From the NCBI GenBank assembly GCA_945878585.1, contig CAMDXQ010000005.1:1-33987 (forward strand): a stretch of 33,987 bases of DNA. The letters are read 5' to 3'. Under the pieces are notes generated by a model that did no database searches, was not told where the DNA came from, and saw only the letters and a program-made list of their open reading frames with translations. The DNA is from Akkermansia muciniphila. GTDB taxonomy: Bacteria > Verrucomicrobiota > Verrucomicrobiia > Methylacidiphilales > Verrucolacustridaceae. The translations under genes and the position numbers were made by a program. Below, one piece after another: positions 7,717 to 16,377 of this stretch. Positions within the stretch are counted from its first letter, which is position 1; the number at the start of each line of letters is the position of its first letter.

Positions 7717-8853
7717 ATGATTGATTTTCTTTTTTTCGGAAAAGCCAAGGAAGAGCGAAAACAACTTCATGCCATCGCACATTTTCTAGCCAAAAGAGTT
7801 CACTATGGTCGGGATGTTTTACCCGAAAAGTTGCTGATGCGCCTTGAAGAGGCGAGGGGAATGGTCCGAGAGGCCCTTGGAATCACGACGCCAGCTTCCC
7901 AGCGCCGATCCATTCTAGAGAAACTGGAAAAGGATTACGGAGATCTTCTTCGGACAGAGCGGCATCACGGACGGAAGGAGAACGCCGAGGTTGCGCTGGT
8001 TGCGATTGTTCTGGCGTTAGGTGTGCGCGCCTATTTTCTTCAGCCTTTCAAGATTCCTACCCATTCCATGCGACCCACCTTGCTCGGTATTCTGAACCAG
8101 TCCGAAACAGCTCCGCCTCCGTTCTTCCTTAGAAGGGCTTTCGATTTTCTCCTTGAGGGCAAAAGCTACCATCGGGCTGTCGCACCACGGGATGGCCAGA
8201 TTCTCTCTGTTCGGGAGGGGCGACTTTTGGGTGTGATTCCTTGGACAACGACGGAAATCATTGCGGATGGATGGAAAGAGACAGTCCTTTCGAGCTTATC
8301 GGAAGCCCGGGAAGGCGGATTGAAAGTTCGAACTGGAGATCAGGTGAAGGCTGGCGATGTTTTGGTGAATTTTAGTTCCGCCACGGGAGATCATCTTTTC
8401 GTCAACAAGTTCATCTATCACTTTCGGAAGCCTCAAAGGGCGGAAACCTTTGTTTTCACGACCGAAGACATCGATGGGATTGAATCAGGATTGCGTCTAC
8501 GTGGCATTGAAGGCTCGCAATATTACATTAAACGATGCGTCGCTTTGGGGGGTGATCTGCTTCAGGTCAAGCCGCCCGAACTTTGGATCAATGGCGCGCC
8601 AGCTGTGGATCCTGCGTCTCAACGGGTCGCCAGCCAGCAGAATGGCTATCCTGGTTACACCTTAGGGCCGACCTATCTCAATCATCCAAACGATTCATAT
8701 CGAGTACCCAATCAGGACTACTGGGCCATGGGGGACAATAGTCCCAACAGTTTTGATTCAAGGGGTTGGGGGGCGGTTCCAGCAAAAAACCTAGTTGGCT
8801 TGGGAGCACTTGTTTACTGGCCGTTTACGAAACGCTGGGGGTTCATTCAATAG
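7717..8853 (+). CDS. lepB: signal peptidase I with long insertion
   Basis: This membrane peptidase removes signal peptides from exported proteins. A charged cytoplasmic region of about 90 residues comes first, then one membrane helix (about 91-110). The catalytic serine is S117 in THSMRPT and the general-base lysine is K272 in YYIKR. The C-terminal family box GDNSPNSFDSRGWG is at 339-352. In E. coli LepB the serine and lysine are about 55 residues apart; here they are 155 apart, so about 100 residues are inserted (120-250, containing a GDQVKAGDVLVNFSS stretch). The catalytic pair and both flanking boxes are intact, so I expect activity. ATG 7717 is three bases after the lepA stop. Confidence 0.93.
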   Translation: MIDFLFFGKAKEERKQLHAIAHFLAKRVHYGRDVLPEKLLMRLEEARGMVREALGITTPASQRRSILEKLEKDYGDLLRTERHHGRKENAEVALVAIVLALGVRAYFLQPFKIPTHSMRPTLLGILNQSETAPPPFFLRRAFDFLLEGKSYHRAVAPRDGQILSVREGRLLGVIPWTTTEIIADGWKETVLSSLSEAREGGLKVRTGDQVKAGDVLVNFSSATGDHLFVNKFIYHFRKPQRAETFVFTTEDIDGIESGLRLRGIEGSQYYIKRCVALGGDLLQVKPPELWINGAPAVDPASQRVASQQNGYPGYTLGPTYLNHPNDSYRVPNQDYWAMGDNSPNSFDSRGWGAVPAKNLVGLGALVYWPFTKRWGFIQ

Positions 8854-8900
8854 AGCACCAAAGCCTTCAGGAGCGTATTTGTCGCACAATAAATATTGTA

Positions 8901-9545
8901 TCAAATATGATTTGTAGCTCTTGTTAGGGCTCTTGCCCTGCTTAATAGAGTCGCGAGGCTCCTTGCAGCTCGAGCTCGATGACTGACCTTCTTTTTTGTA
9001 GCGGCACTCAGCTCTCCAAATGTCCCAAGATAACCCGCCGGGCGAAAGATAGGATCGTATCCAAATCCACCTTCGCCTCTTTCTTCTGTGGTGATTAGCC
9101 CCCAAACCCGGCCGTTTTTGATCCCTAAAACATGACCATTCAAAGCCAGCACCAAGGTGGCCTGAAAATAAGCTCTACGGGCTTGCCCAGATAAACCAAC
9201 CATGGCTTTGAGTAGTTTGGCCCGATTACTTTCGTTTGTCGCCCTAGGGCCGGAATACCGTGCCGAGCGAACCCCTGGTCGCCCCCCCAAGGAAGGCACA
9301 ACAAGGCCGCTATCATCAGCCATTATGAGTTTCCCCGGAAGCGCGTAACTCAGGGCTAAAGCCTTGATCTTGGCGTTGGCAACAAATGTCTTACCCGTCT
9401 CCTTGATCTCAGGAAGCTGAGGAAATGAGTGAAGGTCCCGAACATCCCATTTCGACCCAAATAGACCCCTAAATTCCCGGGTTTTGCCAGGATTGGTGGT
9501 CGCAATCCATAAAACAGGAAGTGCGGTGGAAGTTCGACTTGGCAT
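8901..9545 (-). CDS. rdgB: XTP/dITP diphosphatase (RdgB/Ham1 family)
   Basis: The enzyme hydrolyses non-canonical purine triphosphates (ITP, dITP, XTP) to monophosphates, keeping damaged bases out of DNA and RNA. The 214-residue product has the family signature ATTNPGKTREF at the N-terminus, MADDSGLVVPSLGGRPGVRSARYSG with the catalytic acid pair, GEGGFGYDPIFRP, and SHRARA near the C-terminus. The last 20 residues are basic and not conserved in the family. It is transcribed towards lepB, with 47 A+T-rich bases between the two stop codons, and away from leuS, whose start is only 34 bases upstream, so the two promoters must overlap or lie inside coding sequence. ATG 9545 is the only sensible start. 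Confidence 0.93.
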   Translation of the reverse strand: MPSRTSTALPVLWIATTNPGKTREFRGLFGSKWDVRDLHSFPQLPEIKETGKTFVANAKIKALALSYALPGKLIMADDSGLVVPSLGGRPGVRSARYSGPRATNESNRAKLLKAMVGLSGQARRAYFQATLVLALNGHVLGIKNGRVWGLITTEERGEGGFGYDPIFRPAGYLGTFGELSAATKKKVSHRARAARSLATLLSRARALTRATNHI

Positions 9546-9579
9546 GGTGCTTTGCGTTTAATAACCGCATAACGAATTT

Positions 9580-12042
9580 ATGCAAACCCGCACCCCATAT
9601 CCTTTTTCAGAAATAGAACCCCGATGGCAAAAGAAATGGGCTGAAGCCAACTGCTTCCGTGCCGCTCAACCCGGAGAAGCAGGGTCGGAAAAACCGAAGA
9701 AATATATCTTAGACATGTTCCCCTACCCTTCAGGGGCGGGTCTTCACGTCGGACATTTGGAGGGGTACACAGCAACTGATATTATTTCACGTTACTGGAG
9801 AATGTGCGGAAAAAATGTTCTCCATCCGATGGGATGGGACGCCTTTGGTCTTCCCGCCGAACAGCATGCTGTTCAGACCGGAACCCACCCTCGCCTGACC
9901 ACGAAAAAGAATATCGATAACTTTCGAAGGCAGATCCAGGCCATGGGATTTAGTTATGACTGGTCTCGTGAAATCGATACCACCGATCCCGCCTACTTTC
10001 GATGGACTCAGTGGATTTTCTTGAAGTTATATGAAAAGAATCTGGCCTATGTGGCCGAAGCCCCCGTCTGGTACTGCCCCATTCTTGGGACAGTCCTAGC
10101 CAACGAAGAAGTTCTCAATACTCCCGAAGGTCCCCACTCCGAACGTGGAAACCACCCGGTGGAAAGGCGTCCGATGCGCCAATGGATGCTCAAGATTACC
10201 GCCTACGCCGAACGACTCCTTCAGGATCTCGACCTGCTCGATTGGCCCGAGTCTCTCAAGGAGATGCAAAGAAACTGGATCGGAAAAAGTGAAGGCGCGG
10301 AAGTCGATTTTCAAGTAGATGGATCGGGTCACAGGATCACCGTATACACAACCCGGCCTGACACCCTCTTTGGAGCATCTTACGTTGTCCTCTCTCCTGA
10401 GCATCCTCTGGTCCCTACCCTGACTACGCATGAGCAAAAAATAGCTGTAGAGAAGTATCGAAAAGATAGTTCCTCCAAGTCCGATCTGGAACGAACTGAA
10501 TTAGCGAAAACAAAAACCGGAGTTCCCATCGGCCGTTTTGCAGTAAACCCTGTGAATGGCGAAAAGATTCCGGTTTGGGTGGCCGACTATGTTCTCGCCT
10601 CATACGGGACTGGTGCAGTGATGGCTGTTCCTGCTCATGACGAGCGGGACTTTGAGTTTGCGAAAACATTCGATCTTCCAATTCGTGTGGTAATTCACGG
10701 ACCCGATTCTCACCCGGCCGAAAGCTGCTTCACAGGAGAAGGTGTGAACGTGAATTCGGGTTTCCTTGATAAGAAAACTTCAGCGGAAGCGAAAGTTGCG
10801 ATGATCGAATGGCTGGAGAATCAGAAATTTGGACGGCGGCAAATCCGGTACAAACTGCGCGATTGGCTTTTCTCCAGACAAAGGTATTGGGGGGAACCCT
10901 TTCCGATCGTCTGGCAGGGGGAAAAACATCAACCCCTGTCCCCCCAGGATCTCCCCCTTACCTTGCCTGAAATGCAGGACTATCAACCCTCTCCCACTGG
11001 AGAACCCCCTCTGGCCAAGGCCGTATCTTGGATCAAGCTGGCCGATGGACGAATTCGCGAAACCAATACCATGCCCCAATGGGCCGGCTCCTGTTGGTAC
11101 TACCTTCGCTTTTGTGACCCAAATAACTCCCAAGCCCCTTGGAGTCCCGAGGCGGAAAAGTATTGGATGAGCAATGGTGGAGTCGATTTGTATGTTGGCG
11201 GGGCTGAACATGCAGTTCTTCATCTCCTCTACGCCCGGTTTTGGCACAAGGTCCTATTCGATCTAAAGCTCGTTTCTCATCCGGAGCCGTTTCGGCGCTT
11301 GGTCAATCAGGGCATCATTCTAGGAGAGGATAATCGGAAAATGTCGAAATCGGTAGGGAATGTCGTCAACCCGGATGACGTCATTGCACAATATGGTGCG
11401 GATGCATTGCGGGTATTTGAAATGTTCATGGGACCTTTGGAGCAGATGAAGCCTTGGAGCTCTAAAGGCATGGAGGGGGCGATTCGTTTTCTTGCCAGAG
11501 TTTGGCGACTGGTGTGTGAGGAGACCGAATCGGGAGAATGGATCCCCTCCCCTGCGTTAACGGATGATCCTGCCGATCAAGAGACAGTCCGTGCTCTTGC
11601 CAAAACTACAGCCAAGGTCACTTCGGATATCGAATCCCTCCAGATGAATACCGCTATTTCGGCTCTGATGATCTTGGTGAATCATCTCACGGGACTGAAT
11701 TCTCGCCCAAAGTCTGCAATTATTCATCTTGCCCGCTTGCTCGCCCCCTTTGCCCCTCATCTTGCTGAAGAGATTTATCTGCGCTTGAAAGGAAAAGGCC
11801 TAATCAGTCTTTCCGATTGGCCCACGTATCGTCCGGAGGATCTTGTGGATGCAGTCGTAGAACTTCCGATCCAAGTGAACAGCAAAGTAAGGGGAAAGAT
11901 CCAGCTCTCCCCTCAAGCCTCCAAAGAAGAAATCGAAGTGATCGTAAGGAACCACCCAGAGCTATCAGCTTGGGCCGGAGGCAAGAAGATCGATAAGATC
12001 ATCATCGTCCCAGGCCGGATTGTGAACTGCATCTGCTCATGA
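9580..12042 (+). CDS. leuS: leucyl-tRNA synthetase
   Basis: This class I synthetase charges tRNA-Leu. In the 820-residue product the HIGH motif appears as HVGH (56-59) within PYPSGAGLHVGHLEGY, and the KMSKS motif is intact at 587-591. The CP1 editing domain lies roughly at 230-430, with TTRPDTLFGASYVVLSPEHP and GAVMAVPAHDERDFEFA, including the conserved Asp of the hydrolytic site. The catalytic core continues with QRYWGEPFPIVW and GSCWYYLRFCDP. The C-terminal end has the usual LPIQVNSKVRGKI segment. No convincing ribosome-binding site precedes ATG 9580, which sits in an A+T-rich inverted repeat. The stop overlaps the next small frame (ATGA). Confidence 0.97.
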   Translation: MQTRTPYPFSEIEPRWQKKWAEANCFRAAQPGEAGSEKPKKYILDMFPYPSGAGLHVGHLEGYTATDIISRYWRMCGKNVLHPMGWDAFGLPAEQHAVQTGTHPRLTTKKNIDNFRRQIQAMGFSYDWSREIDTTDPAYFRWTQWIFLKLYEKNLAYVAEAPVWYCPILGTVLANEEVLNTPEGPHSERGNHPVERRPMRQWMLKITAYAERLLQDLDLLDWPESLKEMQRNWIGKSEGAEVDFQVDGSGHRITVYTTRPDTLFGASYVVLSPEHPLVPTLTTHEQKIAVEKYRKDSSSKSDLERTELAKTKTGVPIGRFAVNPVNGEKIPVWVADYVLASYGTGAVMAVPAHDERDFEFAKTFDLPIRVVIHGPDSHPAESCFTGEGVNVNSGFLDKKTSAEAKVAMIEWLENQKFGRRQIRYKLRDWLFSRQRYWGEPFPIVWQGEKHQPLSPQDLPLTLPEMQDYQPSPTGEPPLAKAVSWIKLADGRIRETNTMPQWAGSCWYYLRFCDPNNSQAPWSPEAEKYWMSNGGVDLYVGGAEHAVLHLLYARFWHKVLFDLKLVSHPEPFRRLVNQGIILGEDNRKMSKSVGNVVNPDDVIAQYGADALRVFEMFMGPLEQMKPWSSKGMEGAIRFLARVWRLVCEETESGEWIPSPALTDDPADQETVRALAKTTAKVTSDIESLQMNTAISALMILVNHLTGLNSRPKSAIIHLARLLAPFAPHLAEEIYLRLKGKGLISLSDWPTYRPEDLVDAVVELPIQVNSKVRGKIQLSPQASKEEIEVIVRNHPELSAWAGGKKIDKIIIVPGRIVNCICS

Positions 12043-12134
12043 AGGCTTGGACATTACGTCGCCGAGAGAGAATCCTTATTCTAGGTGGCGGCGCCCTCAT
12101 CATTCTGTTTTCACTGTGCCGATATCTGGCGTAA
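12039..12134 (+). CDS. 31-residue single-helix membrane peptide coupled to leuS
   Basis: The ATG overlaps the leuS stop codon (ATGA), an arrangement that favours translational coupling. The product has a very basic N-terminus (KAWTLRRRERI) followed by one hydrophobic helix (ILILGGGALIILFSLCRYL) and ends at TAA. That is the classic positive-inside, single-span layout of a bacterial membrane microprotein. I do not recognise it. The overlap and the hydrophobicity pattern argue for a real gene, but it is short enough to arise by chance. Confidence 0.45.
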   Translation: MKAWTLRRRERILILGGGALIILFSLCRYLA

Positions 12135-12173
12135 GCCATAGACAAAACAACGCCCTTCGATCATAATTTCAGG

Positions 12174-12659
12174 GTGAGCCACCTTTCACTACCTGAAGCC
12201 GTAAAGAGAATCCGTGAGAAGGATTCCAGGTTTTCAGCACCCGCCTATGATTTCGTTCGGCGCTCCTTGGATCAATCCCTTAGGAAATTTGTTCGGTCGG
12301 AGGATGAGAAACCTGCCCACGTTCGAGGCCATCAACTACTCGAAGGGTTCCGGCAGTTGGCTCTCCAGGAGTTCGGACCGATGGCAAAGACCGTTTTGAA
12401 TGACTGGGGAATCGAGAACTGCGGACAAGTGGGTGAGATCGTCTTTCATCTCGTTCAACACGGAATCCTCGGAAAAAGCGAAACCGATCGGCCGGATGAT
12501 TTCCAAGAAATCTGGACTTTTACAGAAGCTTTTGTGACCCCTTTTCAACCTCAAAAAGCTACATTTGCAGTACGCAAGATTCGCAGGGAGTTGTCCCCTA
12601 CCCCCCGAATCCGCAGAAAAAGGAAAAGCGACTCGGCCTCGTCTTCCAAGAAATCCTAG
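12174..12659 (+). CDS. Minf_1886 family protein of unknown function
   Basis: The 161-residue protein matches what I know of the Minf_1886 family, small proteins found in Verrucomicrobia and Planctomycetes. It has the N-terminal block around AYDFVRRSLDQS, the central GHQLLEGFRQLALQEFGPMA and the segment NCGQVGEIVFHLVQHGIL. The last 25 residues are basic and low-complexity (RIRRKRKSDSASSSKKS), suggesting nucleic-acid or ribosome contact, which is inference. It is soluble, with no signal peptide. The start is GTG 12174; ATG 12247 lies too far inside. The DUF1844 gene begins one base after the stop, so the two are surely co-transcribed and may act together. Confidence 0.85.
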   Translation: MSHLSLPEAVKRIREKDSRFSAPAYDFVRRSLDQSLRKFVRSEDEKPAHVRGHQLLEGFRQLALQEFGPMAKTVLNDWGIENCGQVGEIVFHLVQHGILGKSETDRPDDFQEIWTFTEAFVTPFQPQKATFAVRKIRRELSPTPRIRRKRKSDSASSSKKS

Positions 12660-12660
12660 T

Positions 12661-13128
12661 ATGGCTGAAGTCCAAAAATATAACCCAGCCTTGAGCTCAG
12701 AAATGACGAAACGCTTTGTTCAATTTGTCATGGTTCAAGCGCAGAACATTCTTTACGTCTTGGGTCGGATTCCGACCCCAGAGGGAGATCGCATTCCTCC
12801 AAATCTCCAGGCCGCCAAGATGATGATCGACCATCTTGAGCTCATTCGGGTCAAGACGGAGGGGAACCTTTCTGCACAAGAAACCAAAATTATCACGGAA
12901 GCACTTCAGCAAGTTCAGTTAGCTTTTGTGGAGGCGAGCGGCGGAACTCCTGTTGGAATGATGCCAGATCGCGGGCCTCAGGTAGACATGTCTGCCTTGG
13001 AGGAAGAAATGATGCCGGAAGAAAAACCTGTAGCATCTGCTCACCAACCCAAAACTACAGCGACGCCTCCCAGTACCGACGCCTCGGACGCAGAGGACAA
13101 AAAGAAGTACTTCAAGAGCTACGGATAA
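12661..13128 (+). CDS. DUF1844 domain protein
   Basis: The 155-residue protein has the DUF1844 pattern in its first 95 residues: RFVQFVMVQAQNILYVLGRI, then AAKMMIDHLELIRVKTEGNLS with the characteristic ID-L--L--KT-GNL core, then EALQQVQLAFVEA. DUF1844 occurs across Acidobacteria, Planctomycetes, Verrucomicrobia and others, without a known function. The C-terminal 55 residues are acidic and low-complexity and end in a basic tip (KKKYFKSYG). ATG 12661 begins one base after the stop of the Minf_1886 gene; the frame is open upstream only because it overlaps that gene. It ends 13 bases before the convergent AsmA-like gene. Confidence 0.85.
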   Translation: MAEVQKYNPALSSEMTKRFVQFVMVQAQNILYVLGRIPTPEGDRIPPNLQAAKMMIDHLELIRVKTEGNLSAQETKIITEALQQVQLAFVEASGGTPVGMMPDRGPQVDMSALEEEMMPEEKPVASAHQPKTTATPPSTDASDAEDKKKYFKSYG

Positions 13129-13141
13129 TCTGAAGCCTCCT

Positions 13142-14563
13142 TCATTTGGGGGCTGGACCGAAAAGACTTTTCAAAACATTGACCGCCTGACCGGCTGCAT
13201 CGCCAGAGCCTTGAGTCCCAGTCGCTTTCTCCAATATCTGTGCCACGGTCCGAATTGCAGTTCGTTCAAGAGCTCCTTTTAGTTTCGGCTCTAAATCATT
13301 TTTGGGAGACGAAAGGGTGCCGGAAAGTTGGATGCTTTGGACGGAGTAGCCGTTCTCCGATCGGGCAAAACACTCGCCTCCGGTTAATGCATTTACCTTT
13401 CGACCCAAATCCCCTTCGAGTCCCAATTCGATCCTTCCACTCAAGGATTCTCCTCGAACCTGAATCTGCCCAACAGCCCTCAAAAGGCCCGGCGCCTCGG
13501 CTATAATTTGATTCACATCGTATAGTCCGGGTTGCAGAGCCCATGAGGCTTTTGCCGTAGTTAACGGGCAACCCCGCAGACGCGGCTCCCCAGTGAGAAG
13601 TCCGAGAATACCTAAGATTGTCTCCGATCCACGGCCCGGTTCGAGACGAGCATCGACAAGCTGAACGCGTCCATTGCCAACAGGACCCCCTTTTCGCCAC
13701 TCCTGCAAAACGAAATCTCCAGACATGGATGCAGGAATCTCAAAAAGCCCGACACCAATCTTCCCGCTAGGCACAGCCCACTTGTCCCACGAAATTCTTC
13801 CTTTCGCCTGAGGAACAGCTCCAGGAACAAACTCCCCCGACATCTCCAAAGTTCCGCCTGACTTGGCTTTCACGGAAAGAGAAGTCAGGAATATGGTTGG
13901 ATCAACATATCGACCCTTCGCCTCAACTAGGTTGACCCGCCCCAACCAAGAAAGCGGAGTCTGTATCTCGCCTTGAGCCAATGAAAATGAGGTTGTCTGC
14001 TTGCTGGGCTGAATAAGTGCCGTAATCCCACCAGCACCCCACCCCCCTGTTTTCAAGGAAGGGGCGAATTGAAAGTCACGGACTTCAACTTTACCGATTT
14101 GCACATCCCGAAAGATCTCTGCACTAGGAACTGCCCCTGAGGTACTTGGGGGTGTTAGCTCTCGAACAGGAGACGGGTTGATGCCCGTCTGGAGGCTTAA
14201 TTTGCCAATCGTAATCTCTGGAAATCGAAGAATGCGATCCAGTAGAAGCCTGGGAGAGACTTCTGTCCGTATCTCCCGAATATTCCAAAGGCAAGGCCCA
14301 GGAGCTCCTGGTCGACTCTGAAAACTAGGCGTATAGACTGAAAAAGAATCCCACACGAATGGCTCAAAATCTCCTTCCGTCTGCAACAAGGAGGACACCT
14401 GTAGAGAAGCCAATCGTTGAAACTCTTTTCCGCCAAGCCACTGAACAACCCAGATCGGGAGAAGTGCTCCCATGACTACCACAAGAACAAAAAGAACAGC
14501 GGCAAGTCCGCCCAAGATCCACCACCGACCACCCTTGGAAGGCCCCTGTTTTTGCTGATTCAT
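13142..14563 (-). CDS. AsmA-like membrane-anchored protein
   Basis: The 473-residue protein starts with a short polar N-terminus and one strong membrane helix (about 14-37, WWILGGLAAVLFVLVVVMGA). A long region of alternating short beta-like segments follows, with repeated patterns such as EITIGKLSLQTG, QIGKVEVRDFQF and SGTLEMSGEFVPGAVPQAKGR. A single N-terminal anchor followed by beta-taco-like repeats is the layout of AsmA/TamB-related envelope proteins, some of which move lipids between membranes. The match is by architecture rather than signature motif, so the family name is tentative. It diverges from the ABC transporter gene over about 80 bases and converges with the DUF1844 gene. Confidence 0.7.
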   Translation of the reverse strand: MNQQKQGPSKGGRWWILGGLAAVLFVLVVVMGALLPIWVVQWLGGKEFQRLASLQVSSLLQTEGDFEPFVWDSFSVYTPSFQSRPGAPGPCLWNIREIRTEVSPRLLLDRILRFPEITIGKLSLQTGINPSPVRELTPPSTSGAVPSAEIFRDVQIGKVEVRDFQFAPSLKTGGWGAGGITALIQPSKQTTSFSLAQGEIQTPLSWLGRVNLVEAKGRYVDPTIFLTSLSVKAKSGGTLEMSGEFVPGAVPQAKGRISWDKWAVPSGKIGVGLFEIPASMSGDFVLQEWRKGGPVGNGRVQLVDARLEPGRGSETILGILGLLTGEPRLRGCPLTTAKASWALQPGLYDVNQIIAEAPGLLRAVGQIQVRGESLSGRIELGLEGDLGRKVNALTGGECFARSENGYSVQSIQLSGTLSSPKNDLEPKLKGALERTAIRTVAQILEKATGTQGSGDAAGQAVNVLKSLFGPAPK

Positions 14564-14644
14564 TCTCCTGATGTAGCAGAATCACCGATATGCGGGAGAA
14601 TTTTCCACGTTGCCTTTCCCCTATCAAGAGGATTCTCTATTGGA

Positions 14645-16342
14645 GTGCTGGTTCTTGATTCCATTGAACTCAACCTAGATGCAGACCATGCCCCCCTACT
14701 GACGGGCATATCGGCTTGGTACCCTGCGTCTCATTTTGGGGCAATTATTGGACCGTCCGGATGCGGAAAAAGCACACTGCTTAAGGTAATTGCAGGGATT
14801 ACCCCTCATACCTCGGGATCAATTTATTGGCAGGGAAAAAATCTGGAAACGGAAGATCTTCCCTCAAATCAGCTAGGATACGTTCCACAGTTCAGTTGCA
14901 CCCAACCCCGTTTGACGGTTCGCGAAAATCTCATTTACGGTGCCCGCATTCGTCTGCGTGGCACACCCTCAGAAATCGCCTCCCGAGTGGATCAAGTCGC
15001 CGAGGAAACTGGCCTGACCGAATTGCTGGATCGGCGAGCCGGCGTTCTTTCAGGAGGCCAATTGCGCCGTCTCGCCCTTGCAATGGAATTAACGACCCAA
15101 CCAAGTCTCCTACTGGCTGACGAAGTCACCAGTGGTCTTGATCCCAAATCAGAGGAAGAAATCACAGAACTTCTTGCCTCACTTGCGCAAGAGCAGGGTC
15201 GGCTTGTTCTTCTCGTAACCCACAGTCTTCGACAAAGTCAGATCTACGATTCCCTTACCGTTCTCACGGGTGGGTATTTGGCATACTCTGCCGATCCTCG
15301 TGACGTAACGGAATATTTTCATGTCAATAGCCCGGAGGCTCTTTATCCAGAGCTTGGATTGCGGGATCCGAAGGATTGGGCTGCAGCTTGGCAGGCTCAA
15401 GCCAAGCCGGAGGTTATGACTCCAGAGAATTTTCTTGGCGAGCTAGAATCCCTTGCGATTTCCGAAGAAAAAGAGAGCTCTTCATGCCTCCCAGGTTTTT
15501 TTTCACAGGCATTGACATGGCTGGATCGACGGTTGAAAATCTTCTTTCGAGACCCCGCTCAAGTCTTTCTTCAGCTGTCCCTGCTGCTGGTTTTTCCCAT
15601 TGTCGTGACTCTTTTTGCGTATCGCGGATTACCTGAAGTTCGTAATATGGCGATGTCCTCCGACACGGGGGTCGTTGAGCAACTTCGCGAATCTCTCGCC
15701 TTCACTATCCAATCAAGCCGAGTCGGTACACTGGTGAGCGGGCTGGCTATGTTTCAAGTCATTCTCCTCGCCTTGATGGGGTCGAATAATTCCGCACGTG
15801 AAGTAATTGGTGACCGGGCCATTATAGAGAAAGAAAAACTCGCTGGGCTCCGCCCAGGATCTGCCCTTTTGGGGATGGGGCTATTTTTGTCCATTTTGGT
15901 CATCGCCCAATCGATCTGGATGACCCTGTTTGTTCGAGCCGTATGCCAATTTCCGGGAGATCTCTTGCAGCAGTTTTTTCCATTTCTTTTTCTGACAGGG
16001 GCAGTCACAGCACTATGTCTCGCCATATCCAGCTGGTCTTCTTCTTCAGAACAAGCCTCCTTAGGAAGTCTTTACCTTGTCGGGTTTCAACTCCCCCTCT
16101 CAGGGGCAATTCTTGCTTTGCCTGATTTTCTGGGGCTATTTAGCCGACCATTAATCAGTGCGTACTGGGCTTGGTCAGGGTATCTTCAAACCCTTCGGGA
16201 TACCCGCTTCTACGACTTGGTGAAGTTTATTACGGAAACTCCCATAGCAGCCGTCAACCTATCCCTTTGGATTTTACTGGTTCATCTTCTGATCGGCCTG
16301 GTTTTGGCTTATTTCGGGATCCGTCGCAGTCAATGGCGGTAG
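14645..16342 (+). CDS. ABCG-type ABC transporter (ATPase fused to ABC-2 membrane domain)
   Basis: The nucleotide-binding domain comes first: Walker A GPSGCGKST (36-44), a Q-loop in LGYVPQ, the signature LSGGQLRRLALA, Walker B LLLADEVTSGLDP and the switch His in LLVTHS. A linker with a DPKDW element, where ABCG proteins have NPADF, leads to an ABC-2-type membrane domain of about six helices (roughly 300-560). This half-transporter layout (ATPase N-terminal, membrane domain C-terminal) marks the ABCG/White family and suggests export of a lipid or hydrophobic compound. It should work as a dimer. I chose GTG 14645, which begins the ATPase fold directly; the frame is open for 228 bases upstream, but that stretch overlaps the divergent gene and encodes nothing domain-like. 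Confidence 0.88.
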   Translation: MLVLDSIELNLDADHAPLLTGISAWYPASHFGAIIGPSGCGKSTLLKVIAGITPHTSGSIYWQGKNLETEDLPSNQLGYVPQFSCTQPRLTVRENLIYGARIRLRGTPSEIASRVDQVAEETGLTELLDRRAGVLSGGQLRRLALAMELTTQPSLLLADEVTSGLDPKSEEEITELLASLAQEQGRLVLLVTHSLRQSQIYDSLTVLTGGYLAYSADPRDVTEYFHVNSPEALYPELGLRDPKDWAAAWQAQAKPEVMTPENFLGELESLAISEEKESSSCLPGFFSQALTWLDRRLKIFFRDPAQVFLQLSLLLVFPIVVTLFAYRGLPEVRNMAMSSDTGVVEQLRESLAFTIQSSRVGTLVSGLAMFQVILLALMGSNNSAREVIGDRAIIEKEKLAGLRPGSALLGMGLFLSILVIAQSIWMTLFVRAVCQFPGDLLQQFFPFLFLTGAVTALCLAISSWSSSSEQASLGSLYLVGFQLPLSGAILALPDFLGLFSRPLISAYWAWSGYLQTLRDTRFYDLVKFITETPIAAVNLSLWILLVHLLIGLVLAYFGIRRSQWR

Positions 16343-16377
16343 TTGCCCCCGCCTACTCTTTCACCATAGGATATGAC

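Noticed and set aside
8854-8900. Possible terminator between lepB and rdgB
   Set aside because: The region is A+T-rich and holds ACAAT/ATTGT, but the stem has only five A+T-rich pairs and no T-run.
14417-14644. 76-residue N-terminal extension of the ABC transporter frame
   Set aside because: It overlaps the start of the divergent AsmA-like gene and encodes no domain; the ATPase fold begins at GTG 14645.
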